A DNA stretch of 57,529 nt, from NCBI GenBank assembly GCA_959027945.1, contig CAUFRO010000011.1, positions 1-57,529 of the forward strand. The letters are read 5' to 3'. Both the position numbers and the translations under genes were made by a program. The notes under the pieces are model-generated. The model was given only the letters and a program-made list of their open reading frames with translations, was not told where the DNA came from and did no database searches. Source of the DNA: an uncultured Collinsella sp. (GTDB lineage Bacteria; Actinomycetota; Coriobacteriia; Coriobacteriales; Coriobacteriaceae). Shown piece after piece: positions 52,527 through 57,529 of this stretch; positions within the stretch are counted from its first letter, which is position 1; each line of letters starts with the position of its first letter.

Positions 52527-53105
52527 TTAGGCGAAGGTGATCTCGCCGGTCTCGCAGTCCATATCGGCAATACGGGCCAGGCTCTCGACGCGGAAGCCGC
52601 GCTCGCGGAGCTTATCGCCGCCGCCCTGGAAGCCCTTCTCCACTGCAATGCCAATACCGGACACCTCGGCACCCGCAGCCTCGCAGATCTTGATAAGGCC
52701 CTCGAGCGCGCAGCCATTGGCCAAGAAGTCGTCGATGATCAGGACCTTGTCGCCCTCAGACAGGAAGCGCTTGCCAACGATGACCGGGTACTCCTTCTGC
52801 TTGGTAAAGGAGTAGATGGTCGTGGCATACTGCTCGCCGTCTAGGTTGATGGACTGTGCCTTCTTGGCAAAGACCACCGGCACGCCGCCAAAATGCTGGG
52901 CTGCAATGCAAGCCATGCCAATGCCCGAAGCCTCAATCGTCAGAATCTTGTTGATCTCGACACCCTCGAACAGACGGGCCCACTCGGCACCCATGTGGTC
53001 AAATAACTCAACGTCGCACTGGTGGTTGAGGAAGGCATCAACCTTAAGGACGTTACCGGCCTTTACGATGCCGTCATGGCGAATACGATCCTCAAGCTCC
53101 TGCAT
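52527..53105 (-). CDS. xpt: Xanthine phosphoribosyltransferase
   Basis: Salvages xanthine to XMP with PRPP in the cytosol. The PRPP-binding loop KVLIIDDFLANGCALEGL (about 119-136) is diagnostic of the Xpt group, and the length of 192 residues is typical. N-terminal MQELEDRIRHDGIVKAGNVLKV also matches the Gram-positive Xpt type. GAAGGGG lies upstream of the ATG. No purine riboswitch was found in the 158-base upstream region. Confidence 0.95.
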   Translation of the reverse strand: MQELEDRIRHDGIVKAGNVLKVDAFLNHQCDVELFDHMGAEWARLFEGVEINKILTIEASGIGMACIAAQHFGGVPVVFAKKAQSINLDGEQYATTIYSFTKQKEYPVIVGKRFLSEGDKVLIIDDFLANGCALEGLIKICEAAGAEVSGIGIAVEKGFQGGGDKLRERGFRVESLARIADMDCETGEITFA

Positions 53106-53263
53106 GGCGCAACCCCTTCTCGCGGCAACGATACCGCGCGATTAATAAACGTTGTTCGATAGTCTACCACGGACCGACCCCCGCCCGTCCCACAAGCCGC
53201 ATCGCACTATAAAGCCGCAAGACCAGTAGATGGGCCGATTCGTGGCAAGCCTGCCTCCACAAG

Positions 53264-54568
53264 CTAATGGCGGGCGCGCATCCTCACCAAACGCACCATG
53301 GCGAGCGCAAAGCCCACGGCTGCCACGGCCATCAACACATAGAACACCGAACGAAAACCAAACAGGAACACATCCGGACGGCCTGCAACAAAACTGGTCA
53401 CGGCCTCACTCATCGCCACGCTCATCTGCCCATATAGGATATGCGATGCCGCCGTAATGCCAACTGCCATACCCGCGTAGCGCGCCAAACTGCCCAAGCT
53501 GCCCGCAAAGCCGAGTGCTTCGCGCGGAGACGAGCCCATATACAGCGAGTTATTGGGGCTCTGGAAAATCGACGTACCGCACGACATAAACGCGACGCAG
53601 CACACGATCACAGGGATAGAAGAGTGCTCGTCGAGCGTGCTTACCGCAAAAAGACCGCATACGTACACGCCCAGGCCGACTGCCGTGGGGCCCTCGCAGC
53701 CAACACGGTCCGAAACCGTACCCGAAAGCGGGCCGATAAAGGCATTCACCATCGGCAGCGCCAAAAAGAGTAGTCCAGAGATGTCAGAACCAAAGCCGTG
53801 GGCGTCCTGAAAATAGAACGGCAGAATAAACTCGGATGCGCCAATGCCAACGAACACGATGAGCATGCAGACAAGGTTGATGGTGAAGGCCGAATTTGCA
53901 AAACAGCGGCGAGCAGCCTCGGCAAGGGGCATGGGGCGTTCGCCAGCCTCTGGCCTAACATGCGGCAGCGTGTAGAGCCCCACGATAAACGAGATGACGC
54001 CGATGGGCAGGTTGATGAGGAAGATGCTCTCCCAGGGAAAGCTTGTCACCAGCATGCCGCCGAGCACGGGGCCACACATCATGCCGAGGGCCACAAAGGT
54101 CGCGAGAATACCCATGGCACGACCTCGTTCGCGCGCCGGAAACGATTCGGTGATGATACCCATGTTGTTAGCCATGGCCGCTGCGCAACCGATGCCCTGA
54201 ACAATGCGTGCCAGGATAAGAACCTCGAGCGAGGCCGAAAGGCCGCACAGCAGCGAACCGACCGAAAAGACGATGACGCCCAGCTGGAACACATTCACCT
54301 TGCCGCGCACATCACCCAGACGGCCAAACGGCAACATAGCCACGCATGTCGCAAGCAGATACACCGAACTCACCAGCTGGATGCGGTCGAGGCCCACGCC
54401 CAGCTCCTTTTGCATCACGGGCAGCGCCACGGTCACGACGGTCGAATCCAGACACACCATAAACGTCATGATGAGCACGGTAAACAGAATCGCCCATTTG
54501 TTCTTGCCATGGGTGTCGCCCTCTAGAGCAATGTGCTCGCGGCGCAGCTGCTCTGCAGTTTTCTCCAT
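53264..54568 (-). CDS. Major facilitator superfamily drug-type exporter
   Basis: Proton-coupled efflux transporter of the EmrB/QacA group by sequence style: MTFMVCLDSTVVTVALPVM (motif D1-like in TM1), LATCVAMLPFGRLGDVRGK (motif A) and LGGMLVTSFPWESIFLINLPIG (motif C region). About 434 residues with 12-14 hydrophobic segments. The start at 54568 (MEKTAEQLRREH) has AAAGG six bases upstream; 54574 is an alternative. Substrate unknown. It stands alone, behind the terminator of the Cys/Met-metabolism gene. Confidence 0.85.
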   Translation of the reverse strand: MEKTAEQLRREHIALEGDTHGKNKWAILFTVLIMTFMVCLDSTVVTVALPVMQKELGVGLDRIQLVSSVYLLATCVAMLPFGRLGDVRGKVNVFQLGVIVFSVGSLLCGLSASLEVLILARIVQGIGCAAAMANNMGIITESFPARERGRAMGILATFVALGMMCGPVLGGMLVTSFPWESIFLINLPIGVISFIVGLYTLPHVRPEAGERPMPLAEAARRCFANSAFTINLVCMLIVFVGIGASEFILPFYFQDAHGFGSDISGLLFLALPMVNAFIGPLSGTVSDRVGCEGPTAVGLGVYVCGLFAVSTLDEHSSIPVIVCCVAFMSCGTSIFQSPNNSLYMGSSPREALGFAGSLGSLARYAGMAVGITAASHILYGQMSVAMSEAVTSFVAGRPDVFLFGFRSVFYVLMAVAAVGFALAMVRLVRMRARH

Positions 54569-54593
54569 ATCCATCCTTTCGAGTGGCCCAACG

Positions 54594-54643
54594 CAAAAAA
54601 ACGGGGCCCCAATCGCCTGCAAACAGCCGCGATTGGGGTCCCG
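54594..54643 (-). terminator. Terminator after the Cys/Met-metabolism PLP gene
   Basis: CGGGGCCCCAATCGC and GCGATTGGGGTCCCG pair almost perfectly over 15 bp; on the minus strand TTTTTTT follows. It starts about 68 bases past the stop codon. Confidence 0.93.
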
Positions 54644-54710
54644 CCTACGGAATCGGAACGAAAGGTCGCCGAAGCTTTCTGCCAGCATCGGCACCTTGTA
54701 AGGAGCTAGC

Positions 54711-55994
54711 CTAGCACTGCTCGAGCGCCTGCTCAAGGTCAGCAATCAAGTCGGCCGTGTCCTCGAGGCCGCACGACAGGCGTACCATGTCGGCGGAAAT
54801 GCCACAGGCGATGAGCTCTTCATCGTTCATCTGGCGATGCGTGGCGTTGGCAGGATGCAGGCAGCAAGTGCGGGCGTCGGCCACGTGCGTGGCGATCTGG
54901 GCGAGCTTGAGGCTCTTCATAAAGGTCTCGGCCGCCGCGCGACCACCGGTAAAGCCAAAGCTCACAACGCCGCAGGTACCGTTGGGCATGTACTTCTGAG
55001 CCAGGTCATAGTACTTGTCGCCCTCCAGGCCCGGATAGCTCACGAAGCGCACCTTGGGATGACTCTGCAGGAACTTGGCAACGGCCAGGCCGTTCTCGCA
55101 ATGACGCGGCATGCGCACATGCAGGCTCTCGAGCGAGCTGTTCAAGAAAAACGCCGCCTGCGGGTTCTGCATAGGACCAAGATCGCGCATGAGCTGCGCG
55201 GTAGCCTTGGTAATGAAGGCGCCCTCGCGACCGAACCTCTCGGCATAGGTCACGCCGTGGTAGCTCTCGTCGGGCGTGGTGAGACCCGGGAACTTGTCCG
55301 CATGGGCCATCCAGTCAAACTGGCCATGGTCAACGATCACGCCGCCCAGATAGGCAGCATGTCCATCCATGTACTTGGTAGTGGAGTGCGTAACGATGTC
55401 GGCGCCCCATTCAAAGGGACGGCACATCACGGGCGTCGGGAAGGTGTTATCGACCATCAGCGGCACGCCGTGGTCATGCGCAGCCTTGGCAAAGCGCTCA
55501 ATATCGAGCACGGCAAGGGCGGGATTGGCGATCGTCTCGCCAAAGACGAGCTTGGTATTGGGCTCAAAGGCTGCCTCGAGCTCTTCATCAGTGCAGTCGG
55601 GGGCAACGAACGTGCAGGTCAGCCCCATACGGCCCATGGTGTGGGCGAGCAAGTTGTACGTGCCGCCATAGATGGCAGAGCTCGCGACCACGTGATCGCC
55701 GGCACCGGCCACGTTAAAGATCGCGAGGAAGTTCGCAGCCATGCCCGAGCTCGTGAGCATCGCGGCAGTGCCGCCCTCCATCTCGCAGATCTTGGCGGCA
55801 ACCAGATCGCACGTGGGGTTCTGCAGACGGCTGTAGAAATAGCCCGACTCCTCCAGGTCAAACAGCTTGCCCATGTGCTCGGACGTGTCGTACTTCCACG
55901 TGGTGGACTGGTAGATGGGCACCTGGCGCGGCTCGGCATCTCCCGGGTGATAGCCGCCCTGAACACATGTAGTACCGATGGTCTGCTCGCTCAT
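54711..55994 (-). CDS. O-acetylhomoserine sulfhydrylase/Cys-Met metabolism PLP enzyme
   Basis: Gamma-replacement or gamma-elimination enzyme of sulfur amino acid metabolism. PLP Lys in IVTHSTTKYMDGHAAYLGG (about 207-225), the SRLQNPT phosphate-binding segment (about 55-61) and LMVDNTFPTPV (about 182) define the MetB/MetY family. The 427-residue length favours O-acetylhomoserine sulfhydrylase over cystathionine gamma-synthase (~380). Single gene with its own promoter and terminator. No SAM riboswitch or T-box was recognised upstream. Confidence 0.88.
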   Translation of the reverse strand: MSEQTIGTTCVQGGYHPGDAEPRQVPIYQSTTWKYDTSEHMGKLFDLEESGYFYSRLQNPTCDLVAAKICEMEGGTAAMLTSSGMAANFLAIFNVAGAGDHVVASSAIYGGTYNLLAHTMGRMGLTCTFVAPDCTDEELEAAFEPNTKLVFGETIANPALAVLDIERFAKAAHDHGVPLMVDNTFPTPVMCRPFEWGADIVTHSTTKYMDGHAAYLGGVIVDHGQFDWMAHADKFPGLTTPDESYHGVTYAERFGREGAFITKATAQLMRDLGPMQNPQAAFFLNSSLESLHVRMPRHCENGLAVAKFLQSHPKVRFVSYPGLEGDKYYDLAQKYMPNGTCGVVSFGFTGGRAAAETFMKSLKLAQIATHVADARTCCLHPANATHRQMNDEELIACGISADMVRLSCGLEDTADLIADLEQALEQC

Positions 55995-56032
55995 ATCTAG
56001 CTCCCTTGCCTGGGTTACGTTTTATTCGGTTC

Positions 56033-56061
56033 ACGATACCGCTACCCCGCACCCCTCTCAA
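56033..56061 (-). promoter_or_regulatory. Candidate promoter of the Cys/Met-metabolism gene
   Basis: On the minus strand -35 TTGAGA and -10 TATCGT are separated by 17 bases, about 40 bases before the start codon. A dyad AACCCA...TGGGTT overlaps the upstream edge of the -35 and could be an operator. Confidence 0.5.
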
Positions 56062-56224
56062 CCCATCCCCAAGGTGGGTTATGAGACAAATTGATCCGGG
56101 GCATTTATCTCAAGCCTTGGACATTTGCTCGATAGATAAAAATGAGGCATACATGAAGCTCTCGATGATTACATGCACCGGCACGGGTACCATAGGCGGG
56201 TACACCGTGACCAAGGAGACAACG

Positions 56225-56671
56225 ATGAAGCAAATCGATACGGCCCAGCTCGACATCACCGCCTGTCAGGCTCAGGCTGCCGAATACCACGCCCGTGGCT
56301 TTAACTGTGCACAGGCCGTCGCCTGTACGCTCGCGCCTGCCGTCGGGCTCGACCCCCAGGTCGCCTTTACCCTCACCGAGGGCTTTGGCGCCGGCATGGG
56401 CGGCATGACCGAGACCTGCGGCGCCATCTCGGGCGCCGTGGCCATCATGGGCTTCGTGATGAGCGACGGCATGGAAAACCCCAAGACCAAGGGCCAGACC
56501 TACAAGCTGTCGCGCGAGATTGCCAAGCGTTTTGGCGAGAAGAACACGACGACTGTCTGCGGCACGCTCAAGGGCATCGGATCGGACAAGGGTCCGCTCC
56601 GCAGCTGCCCCGGCTGCATCGACGATGCCGTCGAGATCGCCTGCGATGTGCTAAAGCAGCTCGCCGAGTAA
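56225..56671 (+). CDS. C_GCAxxG_C_C family protein
   Basis: Redox-associated family of unknown function. The signature Cys pattern is present: FNCAQAV, GAGMGGMTETCGAISGA, TVCGTLKG and RSCPGCIDDA. About 148 residues from ATG 56225, where AAGGAG lies 6 bases upstream. An in-frame ATG at 56153 with GAGG upstream would add 24 residues (MKLSMITCTG). Proteins of this family often bind metal or act in electron transfer; the partner is not apparent here. Confidence 0.82.
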   Translation: MKQIDTAQLDITACQAQAAEYHARGFNCAQAVACTLAPAVGLDPQVAFTLTEGFGAGMGGMTETCGAISGAVAIMGFVMSDGMENPKTKGQTYKLSREIAKRFGEKNTTTVCGTLKGIGSDKGPLRSCPGCIDDAVEIACDVLKQLAE

Positions 56672-56685
56672 ACGGCGGCAACAGA

Positions 56686-56737
56686 AAAACGACGGCCGGC
56701 GCACTTGGGATTCATCCAAAAGCACGCCGGCCGTCGC
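56686..56737 (-). terminator. Terminator after yigZ-like gene, possibly bidirectional
   Basis: CGACGGCCGGCG and CGCCGGCCGTCG form a perfect 12-bp stem. On the minus strand TTTTT follows, terminating the YigZ-family gene; it lies between converging genes and may also stop plus-strand transcripts. Confidence 0.88.
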
Positions 56738-56739
56738 CG

Positions 56740-57378
56740 TTAGAACTCGGCAAATTCAGGAGCGCCGACCTCAATCTCCTCGCGCCCCGCCATAAGCTCG
56801 CGCATCTTAGCGCAAAACGGCTCCTGCTCCCCCGCTTTAAACACCAAATGAAGTGTCACGGCATCCGCGTAATCGGTATCCGAAACCTTGGCACCCGAAT
56901 CCTGCGCCAAACGAAGCACCTGCTCATACTGCGGATAGGCCACATGCACGTCAACAGGCACGACGCTCGTCATCTCGACGATCTGCCCGGCCTCCTGAGC
57001 AGCGGCCACCGCCGTCTGCGTCGCCGCGGTATAGGCGCGTACCAAGCCACCAGGCCCCAACAACGTGCCACCAAAATAGCGCGTCACTACGCAGCAAACA
57101 TTTTTGAGTCCCGCACCGCGCAACACCTCGAGCGTCGGCATACCGCTCGTGCGGCTCGGCTCACCGTCATCGCTCTGGCGCTCGCGTCCATCGACCAAAA
57201 TCCACGCGGGTACATTATGTCGAGCGTCGTAATGACGCTTGCGAACCATCTCGATGAAGGCATTCGCCTCATCCTCGGACTCAATATGGACCAGCTGGGC
57301 AATAAACCGGCTCTTGCGGTCCACAAACTCGCCCGAAGCCTCAATATTCGACTGCAGAGTAAAATAGCTGTCCAACAA
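56740..57378 (-). CDS. YigZ/IMPACT family protein
   Basis: Conserved cytosolic protein of the UPF0029/IMPACT family, related to translation regulation; exact role unknown in bacteria. The N-terminal domain shows KSRFIAQLVHI, DDGEPSRTSGMPTLEVLRG and VVTRYFGGTLLGPGGLVRAY, the family signature; the C-terminal DUF1949 domain follows (about 135-205). 212 residues. The start is a TTG at 57378 with GAGGGG upstream. Confidence 0.9.
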   Translation of the reverse strand: MLDSYFTLQSNIEASGEFVDRKSRFIAQLVHIESEDEANAFIEMVRKRHYDARHNVPAWILVDGRERQSDDGEPSRTSGMPTLEVLRGAGLKNVCCVVTRYFGGTLLGPGGLVRAYTAATQTAVAAAQEAGQIVEMTSVVPVDVHVAYPQYEQVLRLAQDSGAKVSDTDYADAVTLHLVFKAGEQEPFCAKMRELMAGREEIEVGAPEFAEF

Positions 57379-57422
57379 AGCCCCTCAACAGAATAAAGCA
57401 CAGCAATAAACAGCCTCAATAA

Positions 57423-57438
57423 TACGGCAAAGGCCGTA
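57423..57438 (-). terminator. Possible rnpB terminator
   Basis: TACGGC-CTTT-GCCGTA forms a 6-bp stem followed on the minus strand by TTATTG, about 25 bases past the RNase P RNA. A separate T5 run lies nearer the RNA end. Confidence 0.35.
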
Positions 57439-57464
57439 CCGATTGTCAGGGTAACAAAAATGCC

Positions 57465-57529
57465 AAGTGGGCCTATAAGCCGGGTTCTGTCGTGAACGGT
57501 CATTTATCTTGTCTGCACGTTACCGTGCA
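57465..57529 (-). ncRNA. rnpB: RNase P RNA, 3' end (partial)
   Basis: The minus strand reads ACAAGATAAATGACCGTTC followed by ACAGAACCCGGCTTATAGGCC, the highly conserved 3' portion of bacterial RNase P RNA including the CR-V-side ACAGAA segment and the closing GGCC. The rest of the gene lies off the right edge of the window. Confidence 0.9.

Noticed and set aside
53106..53263. Purine riboswitch upstream of xpt
   Set aside because: The 158-base region lacks the conserved three-way-junction sequence (TATA...loop GGNNTGG pairs) and no suitable stems were found.
55995..56150. SAM riboswitch or T-box upstream of the Cys/Met-metabolism gene
   Set aside because: Only a short dyad and a promoter-like pair are seen; no SAM-I/SAM-IV core or T-box sequence.
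1..57529. CRISPR array, prophage or insertion sequence
   Set aside because: No regularly spaced short repeats with unique spacers, and no integrase, transposase, or phage structural gene was recognised.

Overview
The window looks like the chromosome of a GC-rich, strictly anaerobic gut actinobacterium. Coriobacteriia, and Collinsella in particular, is the best fit. This is inferred from gene content (a formate hydrogenlyase, selenocysteine machinery, ClpXP/trigger-factor core genes) and from strong GGAGG-type ribosome binding sites; it was not tested by any search. Most genes lie on the minus strand, so operons read from high to low coordinates.

Layout. 0.2-3.9 kb: clpX, clpP, tig and tRNA-Leu. 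4.3-8.1 kb: a two-gene molybdenum hydroxylase (xanthine dehydrogenase type). 8.3-9.6 kb: glutamate dehydrogenase. 9.9-14.8 kb: a DUF3343 protein, mobA, the selenocysteine tRNA (selC), selB and selA. 14.8-17.0 kb: an orphan molybdopterin oxidoreductase. 17.1-32.5 kb: one long formate hydrogenlyase locus reading hydN, fdhF, hyfABCDEFGHI, a hycH/hyfJ-like gene, hycI, focA. 32.9-35.1 kb: a small accessory island (toxin-antitoxin pair and an AbiEi-like protein) bracketed in part by palindromic repeats. 35.1-35.4 kb: tRNA-Gly and tRNA-Pro. 35.4-36.8 kb: brnQ. 36.8-40.0 kb: a selenium-metabolism operon (selD, yedF, DUF3343, cysteine desulfurase family). 40.0-43.7 kb: two double-cubane/2-hydroxyacyl-CoA dehydratase-like proteins with one ATP-dependent activator. 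43.9-49.3 kb: molybdate uptake and cofactor genes (modABC, mogA, moeA). 49.5-57.5 kb: ClC channel, lipid kinase, small release-factor-like protein, xpt, an MFS exporter, a Cys/Met-metabolism PLP enzyme, a C_GCAxxG_C_C protein, a YigZ family protein and the 3' end of rnpB.

How it fits together. Molybdenum and selenium run through the window. ModABC imports molybdate and MogA, MoeA and MobA build the molybdenum cofactor. SelD makes selenophosphate, SelA loads selenium onto tRNA-Sec, and SelB delivers it at UGA. The clear customers are FdhF (UGA at codon 140) and SelD itself (UGA at codon 17); both were recovered by reading through an in-frame TGA. FdhF, HydN and the Hyf membrane hydrogenase would turn formate into CO2 and H2, with FocA moving formate across the membrane.

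The least explained features are: a family of at least six long near-perfect palindromes sharing the core AGTTGCGGTGAAATA, always beside gene ends, two of which bracket one accessory gene in inverted orientation; a second tandem-repeat/palindrome array at 4.1-4.3 kb; a ModB permease with an unrecognised exported domain; and a chain of two overlapping small ORFs in front of the double-cubane-like genes. No CRISPR array, prophage or transposase was seen.
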